In this document: in pieces, positions 1-8,998 of the stretch | Position numbering within the stretch: position 1 is the first letter of the stretch | Layout: each line of letters starts with the position of its first letter | Assembly: GCA_902793295.1 (NCBI GenBank) | Contig: CADBDA010000002.1 | Location: 124,001-188,000, forward strand | Length of the DNA stretch: 64,000 nucleotides | Direction: 5' to 3' | Source: an uncultured Bacteroidota bacterium | Lineage (GTDB): Bacteria > Bacteroidota > Bacteroidia > Bacteroidales > P3 | Notes under the pieces: model-generated | Told to the model about the DNA's origin: nothing | Databases searched by the model: none | What the model saw: the letters and a program-made list of their open reading frames with translations, nothing else | Translations under genes and position numbers: made by a program

Positions 1-300
1 GTGGTCTTCCTGGCGCTGCTCAGCATCTCGCTCATTCTGAAGGGCTACAGCAAGCTCATCATCAAGACGCAGGATCGCAAGGCCGGCAAGACGAACCAGG
101 CCGCTGCTGTGGCCGCCACGCCGTCGGCTGCCCAGACCTCGGGCGAGATATATGCCGCCATCGCCACAGCCATCTACCTTTACAACGAGGAACTCCACGA
201 CGAGGAGGACACCGTCATCACCATTCAGAAGGTGGAACGTGCTTGGACGCCTTGGAATGCCAAGTATTATAATATGAATCATTATTTTAATAATAGATAA
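1..300 (+). CDS. oadG: OadG-family small membrane subunit (partial, 5' end outside window)
   Basis: Probable gamma-like subunit of a sodium-translocating decarboxylase (oxaloacetate or methylmalonyl-CoA decarboxylase); in this family it is a small membrane anchor that helps assemble the complex. The visible product begins with a hydrophobic segment (about residues 2-20), then a Lys-rich stretch, an Ala-rich linker and a conserved-looking tail (TIQKVERAWTPWN) seen in Bacteroidetes OadG-like proteins. The frame is open at base 1 and the membrane segment is unusually close to the first codon, so the true start probably lies upstream. A biotin carrier and OadB follow in the order known for these pumps. 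The assignment rests on context plus the tail motif, because OadG sequences diverge strongly. Confidence 0.72.
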   Translation: MVFLALLSISLILKGYSKLIIKTQDRKAGKTNQAAAVAATPSAAQTSGEIYAAIATAIYLYNEELHDEEDTVITIQKVERAWTPWNAKYYNMNHYFNNR

Positions 301-334
301 GAGGCTCCAACAGCCCATTCAAAACTTCGATACA

Positions 335-769
335 ATGAAAAATTTCAAATTCAAAATAAACGGCACCGAATACTCCGTCGATATCAACGAAGTCGAAGGT
401 CAGGAAATATCCCTCGATGTCAACGGCACCCCCTATAAGGTCACAGTCGACAAGGAGATGAAACAGAAACAAGTGGTCATGCAGACGCGCACGGCCCCCA
501 AGGTGGCTGCCGCCCCCAGTGGCGCTGTGCAGAAGTCGGCTCCCGCCGCCGCTGCCGGTTCGAAGGTCACCACGCCGCTGCCAGGCACCATCCTTGACGT
601 CTTCGTCAATGTTGGCGACAAGGTCAAAGCCGGTCAGACCGTCGTGTTGCTCGAGGCCATGAAGATGGAAAACAACATCGAGGCCGATGTCGAGGGCACC
701 GTCACCGAAGTCAAGGTCCGCAAGGGCGACTCCGTGCTGGAAGGCGACGTCATGGTGGTGATTGGATAA
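335..769 (+). CDS. Biotin carboxyl carrier protein of the decarboxylase pump
   Basis: A 144-residue biotinyl protein that carries the carboxyl group between the cytosolic carboxyltransferase and the membrane decarboxylase OadB. Residues 1-50 form a small beta-rich N-terminal part, residues 54-76 an Ala/Pro/Lys linker, and residues 77-144 the biotinyl domain with the biotinylation motif EAMKMEN; Lys110 is the expected biotin attachment site. It lies 34 bases after the OadG-like gene and 38 bases before oadB, so the three look co-transcribed. Related carriers also serve acetyl-CoA or propionyl-CoA carboxylases, but the neighbouring oadB favours a decarboxylase, most plausibly methylmalonyl-CoA decarboxylase in a propionate-forming organism (inference). 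Confidence 0.9.
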   Translation: MKNFKFKINGTEYSVDINEVEGQEISLDVNGTPYKVTVDKEMKQKQVVMQTRTAPKVAAAPSGAVQKSAPAAAAGSKVTTPLPGTILDVFVNVGDKVKAGQTVVLLEAMKMENNIEADVEGTVTEVKVRKGDSVLEGDVMVVIG

Positions 770-807
770 GTGTCTTAACCTTTAAACCTTAAAACATCTG
801 AAAACCA

Positions 808-1986
808 ATGAATATTTTATCAGCAACAGGTAATGGTGGCTTCATGGACTTCATGTCGACACAGCTGGTGCAGTTTCTTCACTACACCGGTTTCGCCAAC
901 GTGGAGTGGGGTCACATTATCATGATTTTAATAGGTTTGATATTCATCTATTTGGGTATCAAAAAAGAATTTGAGCCGCTGCTCCTCGTTCCCATCGGAT
1001 TCGGTATGATTGTGGGTAATATTCCTTTCTATCCCGGATTGAAAATCGGCATCTACGAGGACGGGTCGGTGCTCCACATCCTTTACCACGGTGTGCAGAA
1101 CGGCTGGTATCCGCCGCTCATCTTCCTGGGCATCGGAGCCATGACCGACTTCTCGGCCATGCTGAGCAACCCGAAGCTGATGCTTATCGGTGCTGCCGCT
1201 CAGGTGGGTATTTTTGCGGCCTATATGGGCGCTTTGGCGCTGGGCTTCGCACCCAATGAGGCTGGTGCTATCGGCATCATCGGTGGTGCTGACGGTCCTA
1301 CGGCTATCTTCCTGTCGTCGCAGTTGGCTCCCGACCTGATGGGTGCCATCGCCGTGTCGGCCTATTCGTATATGGCTCTGGTGCCTGTCATCCAGCCGCC
1401 CATCATGCGACTGCTCACCACCGAGAAGGAGCGCACCATCCGCATGCGTCCGCCGCGTCAGGTCACCAAGCTCGAGAAGATTTCGTTCCCCATTCTGGGC
1501 CTCATCTTCTGCGCATTCATCGTGCCTTCGGGTCTGCCGCTGCTCGGCATGCTCTTCTTTGGCAACCTGCTGAAGGAGTGCGGTGTCACCAAGCGTCTGT
1601 CTGAGGTGGCCTCGAATGCCATCGTCAATGTCTGCACGCTGCTTATCGGTATCACCGTCGGCGCCTCCACCCAGGCCACCACGTTCCTCACTGGACGTTC
1701 CATCCTCATCTTCGCGCTGGGTGCCGGTTCGTTCATCGTGGCCACCTTCTTCGGTGTGCTCTTTGTCAAGTTCATGAACCTCTTCCTGAAGGAAGGCAAT
1801 AAGATCAACCCCCTTATCGGCAACTCCGGAGTCAGTGCCGTTCCAGATGCCGCCCGCGTGTCCAACAATGTGGGCCTCGAGTACGACAAGACCAACTACC
1901 TGCTGCAGCATGCCATGGGTCCCAATGTGGCCGGTGTGGTAGGTTCCGCTGTCGCCGCCGGTATCCTGCTGGCATTCCTGCACTAA
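808..1986 (+). CDS. oadB: Sodium-translocating decarboxylase beta subunit (OadB/MmdB)
   Basis: A 392-residue polytopic membrane protein that decarboxylates carboxybiotin and couples this to sodium export. It contains the family signature GGADGPTAIF; Asp162 within it corresponds to the essential Asp203 of Klebsiella OadB. Another conserved region with SNNVGLEYDK and GPNVAG lies near the C terminus. Length agrees with the family (about 375-430). It is the last gene of the operon and is followed by a strong terminator at 2015-2050. The sequence alone does not say whether the substrate is oxaloacetate or methylmalonyl-CoA; the carboxyltransferase gene that decides this must lie left of the window. 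Confidence 0.95.
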   Translation: MNILSATGNGGFMDFMSTQLVQFLHYTGFANVEWGHIIMILIGLIFIYLGIKKEFEPLLLVPIGFGMIVGNIPFYPGLKIGIYEDGSVLHILYHGVQNGWYPPLIFLGIGAMTDFSAMLSNPKLMLIGAAAQVGIFAAYMGALALGFAPNEAGAIGIIGGADGPTAIFLSSQLAPDLMGAIAVSAYSYMALVPVIQPPIMRLLTTEKERTIRMRPPRQVTKLEKISFPILGLIFCAFIVPSGLPLLGMLFFGNLLKECGVTKRLSEVASNAIVNVCTLLIGITVGASTQATTFLTGRSILIFALGAGSFIVATFFGVLFVKFMNLFLKEGNKINPLIGNSGVSAVPDAARVSNNVGLEYDKTNYLLQHAMGPNVAGVVGSAVAAGILLAFLH

Positions 1987-2014
1987 TCGAAAGTCATCTT
2001 ACGACTTGAATATT

Positions 2015-2050
2015 GAGTCCTGGCCGCAAGGTCGGGACTCTTTTTTTTTT
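2015..2050 (+). terminator. Intrinsic terminator after oadB
   Basis: GAGTCCTGGCC and GGTCGGGACTC pair as an 11-bp stem (two G-T wobbles) around a GCAA tetraloop, followed directly by at least ten T residues. A strong rho-independent terminator ending the decarboxylase operon. Confidence 0.92.
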
Positions 2051-2129
2051 CTCAAAAATGCGGATCAATTATATTATCGGAAAGGGGGTATGGTATGAAA
2101 AAAAATTTCTTTAGTTTAACAATTTTTAG

Positions 2130-2137
2130 TATCTTTG
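2130..2137 (+). promoter_or_regulatory. Bacteroidetes -7 element (TATCTTTG) for the acyl-CoA synthetase gene
   Basis: TATCTTTG fits the Bacteroidetes primary-sigma -7 consensus TAnnTTTG and sits 35 bases before the start codon. A clear -33 TTTG is not seen; only weak T-rich sequence occurs at that distance. Confidence 0.6.
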
Positions 2138-2172
2138 CAATCTGCAGAAAATAATATAATCGTTATAACATC

Positions 2173-4245
2173 ATGATTGCAAAAGAATTATTGAATCCTA
2201 GAAGCATCGTTATTTGTGGTGCTTCCTCCGATGTCCATAAACCTGGCGGAAAAGCCCTGAAAAATCTGCTTGAAAGCAATTTCAAGGGCCAGATCTACGC
2301 CGTTAACCCCAAAGAGACTGAAGTACAAGGTGTAAAGTGTTATGCCAAGGTCGACGACCTGCCGCAGGTTGACTGCGCCATCCTCTGCATTGCCGCCAAA
2401 TTCTGCGCCGGCACTGTCGATGTCCTTACGCAGCAGAAAGGCACCAAGGGCTTCATCATCATCTCTGCCGGTTTCTCGGAGGAGAATGCCGAAGGTGCAG
2501 CCATTGAAAAACATATTGTTGACAGCATCAATGCTGTTGGCGGCTCCTTGATCGGCCCCAACTGCACCGGTTTTCTCAACACCAACTATGCAGGTTGCTT
2601 CGACACCCCCATTCCGCGTCTCGACCCCCATGGTGTCGACTTCATCACCGGTTCCGGTGCCACCGCCGTCTTCATCAAGGAGTACGGTATCAGCAACGGC
2701 TTGACATTCAATAGCGTTTGGGCTGTTGGTAACAGTGCCCAGCTTGGCATTGAGGACGTCCTCGAACACCTCGACGAGACCTTCGACCCCGTCAAGTCGT
2801 CGCGTGTCATCATGCTTTATATGGAAAAGATTGGCGACCCCCAGCGTCTGCTCAAGCACAGCCGCAGTCTCATCAACAAAGGCTGTCATATTGCTGCCAT
2901 TAAGAGTGGCGGTTCCGCTGCCGGCAGCCGTGCCGCTTCCAGCCACACCGGAGCCCTCGCCACCAACGATGCCGCTGTCGACGCCCTCTTCCAGAAGGCC
3001 GGTATCGTCCGTTGCCAGAACCGTCAGGAGCTCACCACGGTGTGTGCCGTCTTCATGCATCCTGAGATCAAGGGCAAACGTTGTGCCGTCATCACTCATG
3101 CCGGTGGTCCTGCCGTCATGCTCACCGACGTGCTCAGCAATGGAGGCATGGAAGTCCCCTCGTTGAAGGAACATCCCAAGTCGCCTGCCCTGCTCGAGAA
3201 GCTCTTCGCCGGTTCGTCGGTTGGCAACCCCATCGACTTCCTTGCCACCGGTACTGCCGAACAGCTCGGATATATCATCGACGCTGTCGAGAACGACTAT
3301 GACGAGATTGACTTCTCCGTTGTCATCTTCGGTTCGCCCGGACTCTTCTCCAACCGTGAGGTTTACGCCCTGCTCGACGAGAAGATGAAGACCTGCAAGA
3401 AACCCATCTTCCCCGTGCTGCCCTCCATCATCAATGTCAAGGACGAAATCGACGAGTTTATCGCCAAGGGCCGCATCAATTTCCCCGAGGAGTGTGTGCT
3501 CGGCAATGCCATCTGCAAGGTCTACAATACCCCCAAGCCCCAACCCGAACATGTTGAGGTGCCTCAGATCGACGTGGCACGCATCCGCAAGACCGTCGAC
3601 CGTTGCAAGGACGGCTACATGGAGATTGCCGACTACAACGAGCTGCTGGATGCTGCCGGTATCAGCCGCAAGAAATCCGTCGAAGTCAGCAAAAAGGAAG
3701 ACGCCCTTGCTTTCGCCAAGGAAGTCGGCTGTTCGAAGGATGTGCCCCTCGTGATGAAAGTCGTCGGACCGCTGCACAAGAGCGATGTCGGTGGAGTCAC
3801 CCTCGGTGTGATAGACCTCGACACTGTCGCCAAGGAATTCGACCGTCTCATTGTCATTCCCGAGACTTATGCCGTTGAGATGTACCCCATGCTCGATGGT
3901 ACCGATGTCTATATCGGAGCCATTCGCGATCCCAAGTTCGGTCATCAGATCTTCTTCGGATTGGGCGGCATCTTCATCGAAGTCCTCAAGGACGTCCAGA
4001 GTGCCCTGGCCCCCATCACTGCTGCCGAAGCCAAAGAGATGCTCAAGAAACTCCGTGGCTATAAGATCCTGCAGGGTGTCCGCGGACAGGAAGCCGTCAA
4101 TCTCGACCTCTATGCCGAGCAGGTGGCCCGAGTCAGCGCCCTCGTCCAGGCAGCTCCCGAGATTGCCGAGATGGACCTCAACCCCCTCCTGGGCAATCCC
4201 CGCTACGTCACCGCTGTCGACGCCCGCATCCGCCTGGAGAAATAA
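2173..4245 (+). CDS. ADP-forming acyl-CoA synthetase (acetate-CoA ligase, ADP-forming), fused alpha-beta
   Basis: A 690-residue NDP-forming acyl-CoA synthetase that converts acetyl-CoA (or another acyl-CoA) plus ADP and phosphate to acid, CoA and ATP. The order is CoA-binding Rossmann domain (about 1-130), succinyl-CoA-synthetase-like CoA-ligase domains (about 150-450) and a C-terminal ATP-grasp domain (about 470-690), an alpha-beta fusion. SSHTGAL contains His258, matching the phospho-histidine of the alpha subunit. The ATP-grasp part has LHKSDVGGVTLGV, a conserved nucleotide-domain segment, and ends with EMDLNPLL, also family typical. It follows the oadB terminator and has its own promoter. 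The acyl preference cannot be read from sequence. Its presence suggests ATP recovery during acetate (or branched acid) formation without phosphotransacetylase and acetate kinase. Confidence 0.9.
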   Translation: MIAKELLNPRSIVICGASSDVHKPGGKALKNLLESNFKGQIYAVNPKETEVQGVKCYAKVDDLPQVDCAILCIAAKFCAGTVDVLTQQKGTKGFIIISAGFSEENAEGAAIEKHIVDSINAVGGSLIGPNCTGFLNTNYAGCFDTPIPRLDPHGVDFITGSGATAVFIKEYGISNGLTFNSVWAVGNSAQLGIEDVLEHLDETFDPVKSSRVIMLYMEKIGDPQRLLKHSRSLINKGCHIAAIKSGGSAAGSRAASSHTGALATNDAAVDALFQKAGIVRCQNRQELTTVCAVFMHPEIKGKRCAVITHAGGPAVMLTDVLSNGGMEVPSLKEHPKSPALLEKLFAGSSVGNPIDFLATGTAEQLGYIIDAVENDYDEIDFSVVIFGSPGLFSNREVYALLDEKMKTCKKPIFPVLPSIINVKDEIDEFIAKGRINFPEECVLGNAICKVYNTPKPQPEHVEVPQIDVARIRKTVDRCKDGYMEIADYNELLDAAGISRKKSVEVSKKEDALAFAKEVGCSKDVPLVMKVVGPLHKSDVGGVTLGVIDLDTVAKEFDRLIVIPETYAVEMYPMLDGTDVYIGAIRDPKFGHQIFFGLGGIFIEVLKDVQSALAPITAAEAKEMLKKLRGYKILQGVRGQEAVNLDLYAEQVARVSALVQAAPEIAEMDLNPLLGNPRYVTAVDARIRLEK

Positions 4246-4435
4246 AGGCGAAAAGGGACAAGATTATCCGCCAGCATCGAGGAAAGCCACCGAGGGACAA
4301 GCAATTGTGCTATCGGTGGTTCCACACAAACGAAAAGCAGTGTGAACCCCAAAGCCAACCGCCACAAGAGCCCCCAAAGGAACCCCTCAAGGCCCCATCA
4401 ACCTAAGCGGATAATCCCCAAAAAATAAAGTAAAT
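4246..4435. other. Non-coding stretch after the acyl-CoA synthetase gene
   Basis: About 190 bases between the stop codon and the terminator. Unlike other gaps here, which are AT-rich, it is GC-rich and rich in A/C runs. I find no start codon with coding character, no promoter motif and no repeat in it. It may be a decayed gene end or a long 3' untranslated region. Confidence 0.4.
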
Positions 4436-4470
4436 AAAGGATGCCTTCCCACCAAGGCATCCTTTTCTTT
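4436..4470 (+). terminator. Terminator of the acyl-CoA synthetase gene
   Basis: AAAGGATGCCTT and AAGGCATCCTTT form a perfect 12-bp stem with a six-base loop, ending in a T-rich run. It lies about 190 bases past the stop codon. Confidence 0.88.
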
Positions 4471-4650
4471 TTCTCCAACCCCGGTGATAACGTGCCTTTG
4501 GGCGGTGTAATGGCTTTCGCCTGTTTTGGAGTTTGTAAAAGCAATTTTTTTTTGTTCGTGACTTTAGACTTTGTCAAAGTGACGATAAGATCACGCTTTC
4601 ACGTTGGTTCGACCATTAATTTTGTCCATTACGTCCATTTATAGGACTCC

Positions 4651-4692
4651 ATCAAAAAAACAATACGGGCCGTCTAATCAATTTCAAACGGT
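4651..4692 (-). terminator. Terminator of the MATE exporter gene
   Basis: Read on the minus strand, AATACGGACCGT pairs with ACGGCCCGTATT (one mismatch), followed by a run of seven T. It sits about 35 bases after the MATE stop codon. Between 4471 and 4650 I see no further feature. Confidence 0.8.
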
Positions 4693-4726
4693 CCGTATTT
4701 GTTTATATCACTTGAAATTCTACGCT

Positions 4727-6121
4727 TTAAGCCTTCGAAGAATCGGTAATTGCACCAGTGTTGTACCGCATGCGGAATCTTTTCGTGCATTGCAGGATGA
4801 GGATGACAAGAGTGGTGGCGCATTCGGCGACGGGGACGGAAAGCCAGAGGCCTTTGTTCCCGAGCAGGTTGGGCAGCAGCATGTATGCAGCCACGACAAA
4901 GATGATGCCGCGCAGCATGGTGATCACCACAGCAAGTACGGCGCGCTCGATGCTCTGGTAATAACCTACCATGCAGATATTCACCGCCATAAATATGAAT
5001 CCCAGTGCGTAGTAGGGGAGTCCTTGGGATGCAATGGCTCCGGCGGCTTGTCCTTCGTCGAGAAAGATGTGGGTGATGGTTGGGGCGATGAAATAGAAGA
5101 GGGTGGTAATGACAGATCCAATCAGTACGCTGACAAGAAGGCTGAGCAGCAGCGTTCTGTGTACGCGTTGCTGTTGGATGGCTCCATGGTTGAAGCTGAT
5201 GATAGGCTGGGCGGATTGGGCTACGGCGTTGTAAATCATATAGACCAACGGGAAAAGGTAACATGCCACACTGTAGGCGGCTACACCGTCATTACCGATA
5301 TGCTGTTTGAACATCAGGTTGCCCGAAAGCATCATCACGGCCACTGCCATCTCACCTACCAATCCGGAGGCGCCCATGCGTACCATATAGCCCACATTGC
5401 GCAACGAGAGCATCAGACTCTTCCGTGTCCGCTTCAATCTGTAGAAATGCAATTGTTTGGTCTTGAATAGCATATAGTATGCCACCATAAGTAACGCTAT
5501 AAATCCTCCGATGTCGGTGGCCAGCGAGGCGCCCATAAGTCCCCAGTGGCAGGGGAAGATGAAAATATAGTCGAGCGCGATGTTGATGATGGCGGGAATC
5601 ATGTTGGAAATCATGGCGTAGCGTGGTGAGCCGTCCAGTCGGATGACAAAAAGGCCGATGCTTTCAACCATCATGAATAAACAGGTGGGGATGAACCAGA
5701 TATAGTATTCGTAGGCAGCGGGATAGAGCGAGCCTTTGGCGCCTAGAAGGGTGAGCACCCCCTTGGGGAAGCAGTAGCAGATGATGCCCATCGCCAGGGA
5801 GGTGATGATGCCTGCCGTAAAAGCTTGAGTGACATTGATTCTGGCGGCCTTGACGTTGCCGTGCGACAAGTGGATGGCGGCCACCACACTGACGCCAATG
5901 CCAAACATCATGCCGAGTCCGCTGATGAGCATCATGATGGGGCCTACAAGGTTGATGGCGGCCAACCCTTCGGCGCCGATGCCGTGACCGACAAAAATAC
6001 CGTCGGTGAGGATGAATGCCATGTTGAATAGCATGCCCAGCAGGGTGGGGAAGAAAAATTTGGAGAAGAGCACGCCGATGCTGGTCTTGCCAAAGTCTAT
6101 GCTATCTCTGTTGTCTTTCAT
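4727..6121 (-). CDS. MATE-family multidrug/sodium antiporter
   Basis: A 464-residue inner-membrane exporter of the MATE family (NorM/DinF-like), which expels cationic compounds in exchange for sodium or protons. The product has about twelve hydrophobic segments in two similar halves; the first half opens with FFFPTLLGMLFNMAFILTDG and continues with GHGIGAEGLAAINL, the typical MATE start. The ATG at 6121 (MKDNRDSIDFGK) is preferred over a longer in-frame start at 6208, because the -7 promoter at 6206-6213 would overlap that longer reading. It is a monocistronic gene with its own terminator and is divergent from the aminopeptidase gene. The substrate is unknown. Confidence 0.9.
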   Translation of the reverse strand: MKDNRDSIDFGKTSIGVLFSKFFFPTLLGMLFNMAFILTDGIFVGHGIGAEGLAAINLVGPIMMLISGLGMMFGIGVSVVAAIHLSHGNVKAARINVTQAFTAGIITSLAMGIICYCFPKGVLTLLGAKGSLYPAAYEYYIWFIPTCLFMMVESIGLFVIRLDGSPRYAMISNMIPAIINIALDYIFIFPCHWGLMGASLATDIGGFIALLMVAYYMLFKTKQLHFYRLKRTRKSLMLSLRNVGYMVRMGASGLVGEMAVAVMMLSGNLMFKQHIGNDGVAAYSVACYLFPLVYMIYNAVAQSAQPIISFNHGAIQQQRVHRTLLLSLLVSVLIGSVITTLFYFIAPTITHIFLDEGQAAGAIASQGLPYYALGFIFMAVNICMVGYYQSIERAVLAVVITMLRGIIFVVAAYMLLPNLLGNKGLWLSVPVAECATTLVILILQCTKRFRMRYNTGAITDSSKA

Positions 6122-6205
6122 TTTGTCTTTCTGTTTGATAGTTTGTGTTATCTCAAGTATTGGTTTAGTATAAAAATGGATTAGTTTGTGTCCTTTTTGG
6201 AAGTG

Positions 6206-6213
6206 CAAAGATA
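6206..6213 (-). promoter_or_regulatory. -7 element (TATCTTTG) for the MATE gene
   Basis: CAAAGATA on the plus strand reads TATCTTTG on the minus strand, 84 bases upstream of the chosen start at 6121. It supports the shorter MATE start. Confidence 0.55.
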
Positions 6214-6380
6214 CGAAAAAAGTGTGTGTCGGCCAGGACCGTTCTGTCTGACGTGTTCAAAGATGGAATTATTTGAATTGTTAAAAATATATTCTTTGAT
6301 TTACAGTAATCTAACTGGAACTGTTCGTTGCTTTTTAAATTAAAATTCTTTATAGCTGCTTCCGAATGCTGTTTTTTGTG

Positions 6381-6388
6381 TATCTTTG
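6381..6388 (+). promoter_or_regulatory. -7 element (TATCTTTG) for the aminopeptidase operon
   Basis: TATCTTTG fits TAnnTTTG and is 49 bases before the ATG at 6438. Together with the minus-strand element at 6206-6213 it marks the divergent control region 6122-6437; I see nothing else in that gap. Confidence 0.6.
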
Positions 6389-6437
6389 CACGCTCAATTT
6401 GGCACACATCAATTGTTTAAAGATAATTATTTAGCTT

Positions 6438-7883
6438 ATGAATATCACTCTGGAAAAAATGAACTTCGGCGACTTGCAGTCGTCCCTTATCTTCCTCTAT
6501 GGCAGCGATGTGGCTGCACGCAATTTGCCGTTCAAACGCGACGAAACCGCCTATTTGGAGGCCCGCCGCAAAGAAGATGCTTCCTCGTTGGTGGTCTTCA
6601 ACCGCCTTCCTCATAAAATCTATGTGCAGAACTTTGACAGTGAGCTTCCTACAGCCGAATCGCTCGAGAAGTTGCGTCGCGCTGCCGCCGCCATCCAGAA
6701 AATGCTTTCCGACGAGAAAGTGCAGCGTGTGGCGCTTGCCGGCGAGGGTATCATCCCCGAAGAGATGGTGGCATTTCTGGAGGGCCTGCACATGGCCAAC
6801 TACCGTTTCGACAAATACAAAACCAAAAAAGATACGCTTTTGACCGATGTGGCGGTGGACAACCTCATCGTGGAGCCCAACGTGTTGGAGGAAAACCTGC
6901 GCCTGTGGCGTCGCATTGACCGTTGCCGCGATTGGGTCAACGAACCTGTGATGTACCTCAATGCGCCGCTCTTTGCCGACTTGCTGAAGGCAGAAGCCGA
7001 ACGCTTGGGCAATGTCAAGTGTACCGTTTTGGGACAGAAGAAGATAGAGAGTTTGAAGATGGGCGGTCTGCTGGCCGTGAACCGTGGCAGCGAGGACGAG
7101 GCCCGCTTCGTGGTGCTGGAATACAAACCGGCCGACCGCGTCAACAAGCGCCCTATCGCCCTGGTAGGTAAAGGTGTGATGTACGACACTGGTGGTCTGA
7201 ATATTAAGCCTGGCGACTACATGTTGGAGATGAAGTCGGATATGGCGGGCGCCGCCACTATGGCGTCGGCTCTTTTCGCTGCCGCCGAAAACAGGTTACC
7301 GGTCTACCTGATGGCCTTCCTGCCGATGACCGACAACCGTCCCGGCAAGAATGCCTATGCCGCCGACGATATCCTGCGCATGTATGATGGCACCACCGTC
7401 GAAATCACCAACACCGACGCCGAGGGCCGTCTCATTCTGGCCGACGCCATTGCCTATGCCGACCAGCAGAACCCGGCGCTGATTATCGACGCCGCCACCC
7501 TTACCGGCGCTGCCGTCCGCGCGTTGGGCACCTGCGCCATCGCCGCCATGCAGCAGGACGCCGCATCGGCATATAACTTGCTCAGCATCATGGGCGATCA
7601 GGTCTGTGAACGTCTTGTGCAGTTCCCCTTCTGGAAGGAATACGACGAGATGCTGAAATCGGAAGTGGCCGATATGATCAACTGCAACCTCGGTGCTCAG
7701 GCTGGCACCATCACGGCGGGTCGTTTCCTGGCCCATTTCGCCCACCATCCCTACATCCATCTCGACATCGCCGGCGTGGCCTACTATGCCAAGCGCGAAC
7801 ACTTCTACGGCGTGGGCGCCTCGGGTTTCGGCATCCGTCTGCTCTACGCCTTCTTCCAGATGGCGGACCAGCTGAAAGCGTAG
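6438..7883 (+). CDS. pepA: Leucyl aminopeptidase, M17 family
   Basis: A 481-residue cytosolic dinuclear-zinc aminopeptidase that removes N-terminal residues from peptides and normally forms hexamers. The catalytic half begins near residue 160. VGKGVMYDTGG gives Lys245 and Asp250, LNIKPGD gives catalytic Lys257, EMKSDMAGAA gives Asp268, and the signature NTDAEGR gives Asp327, Glu329 and Arg331. All metal ligands and catalytic residues are therefore present. The N-terminal domain (1-150) is divergent, as usual. It is first of a likely operon with pdxA (54-base gap) and polA (17-base gap). Confidence 0.95.
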   Translation: MNITLEKMNFGDLQSSLIFLYGSDVAARNLPFKRDETAYLEARRKEDASSLVVFNRLPHKIYVQNFDSELPTAESLEKLRRAAAAIQKMLSDEKVQRVALAGEGIIPEEMVAFLEGLHMANYRFDKYKTKKDTLLTDVAVDNLIVEPNVLEENLRLWRRIDRCRDWVNEPVMYLNAPLFADLLKAEAERLGNVKCTVLGQKKIESLKMGGLLAVNRGSEDEARFVVLEYKPADRVNKRPIALVGKGVMYDTGGLNIKPGDYMLEMKSDMAGAATMASALFAAAENRLPVYLMAFLPMTDNRPGKNAYAADDILRMYDGTTVEITNTDAEGRLILADAIAYADQQNPALIIDAATLTGAAVRALGTCAIAAMQQDAASAYNLLSIMGDQVCERLVQFPFWKEYDEMLKSEVADMINCNLGAQAGTITAGRFLAHFAHHPYIHLDIAGVAYYAKREHFYGVGASGFGIRLLYAFFQMADQLKA

Positions 7884-7937
7884 CTTTGAATTGATGAAAT
7901 AACAAAATATTGTCATAACGATAATAATAACAGCAAT

Positions 7938-8981
7938 ATGACCAAAAACGAATCGCACAAAATAAAAGTGGCCATCACCCATGGTGACATCAATGGTATT
8001 GGCTACGAGGTGATCCTTAAAACATTCTCCGACAGCCGCATGATGGAGCATTGCACCCCCATCCTCTATGGCTCGACCAAAGTGGCTTCCTACCACAAAA
8101 AACTGCTTCCCCAGCAGCATCAGGAGCTGAATTTCTCGGCCATCCACGACCCGTCGCAGGCACAGGAACGCAAATTCAATGTCATCAATCTGGTCGCCGA
8201 CGAGGTGAAAATCGACATCGGCAAGTCGACCGATGTGGCCGGAAAACTGAGCCGCATGGCTTTGGACCGTGCCTGTGAAGACCTCAAGAAAGGGGCTGTT
8301 GATGTGCTGGTTACCGCACCTATCAACAAGAAGAACATCCAGTCGCCCGATTTCGACTTTCCTGGCCATACGGAATACCTTTCCGACAAGTTCAACGGCA
8401 AGTCGCTGATGATGATGGTGTGCGACCGCATCCGTATCGGCATCGTGACCAACCACTTGGCGCTGAAGGATGTGCCCGGAGCCATCACCCGCGAGCTCAT
8501 GCTCGAAAAAATCACACTGATGCACCAGTCGCTGAAACGTGACTTCGGCATCCCCATGCCGAAAATCGCCGTGCTGGCCCTCGACCCTCATGCGGGCGAC
8601 AACGGTGTTATCGGCACCCAGGATATGGAGGTGGTGAAACCCGCCATCGATGAGGCTTTTTCCAGCGGCATCCTGGCCTATGGCCCGTATCCGTCCGACG
8701 GCTTCTTCGGCTCGAGCGAGTTCAGCAACTTTGACGGCGCGCTGGCGCTCTACCACGACCAGGGTCTCATTCCCTTCAAACTGATGTCGTTCACCGAAGG
8801 CGTGAACTACACCGCCGGCCTCGATATCATCCGCACCTCGCCGGCCCACGGCACCGCCTACGACATCGCCGGCAAAGGCAAAGCCAGCGAACAGTCGTTT
8901 CGCCATGCCGTCCATCTGGCCTGCGACATCATGCGCCACCGTCGCGAATACGACGAACTGACCGCCGACCCGCTGAAATAA
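7938..8981 (+). CDS. pdxA: 4-hydroxythreonine-4-phosphate dehydrogenase (PdxA)
   Basis: A 347-residue NAD-dependent enzyme of pyridoxal-5'-phosphate synthesis (DXP-dependent route), oxidising 4-phospho-hydroxy-threonine before condensation by PdxJ. The three metal-binding histidines are visible with the exact E. coli spacing (45 and 55 residues): His173 in TNHLAL, His218 in DPHAGD and His273 in YHDQGL. GHTEYL (His144) and the C-terminal RTSPAHGTAYDIAGKGKA motif are also intact. Length is slightly above E. coli PdxA (329). It lies between the aminopeptidase and polA in one direction, with short gaps. Confidence 0.96.
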   Translation: MTKNESHKIKVAITHGDINGIGYEVILKTFSDSRMMEHCTPILYGSTKVASYHKKLLPQQHQELNFSAIHDPSQAQERKFNVINLVADEVKIDIGKSTDVAGKLSRMALDRACEDLKKGAVDVLVTAPINKKNIQSPDFDFPGHTEYLSDKFNGKSLMMMVCDRIRIGIVTNHLALKDVPGAITRELMLEKITLMHQSLKRDFGIPMPKIAVLALDPHAGDNGVIGTQDMEVVKPAIDEAFSSGILAYGPYPSDGFFGSSEFSNFDGALALYHDQGLIPFKLMSFTEGVNYTAGLDIIRTSPAHGTAYDIAGKGKASEQSFRHAVHLACDIMRHRREYDELTADPLK

Positions 8982-8998
8982 CGTCCACTTCCCATCCT

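Noticed and set aside
4441..4644. Small open frame between the acyl-CoA synthetase and MATE genes
   Set aside because: Its start lies inside a terminator stem and the product looks random.
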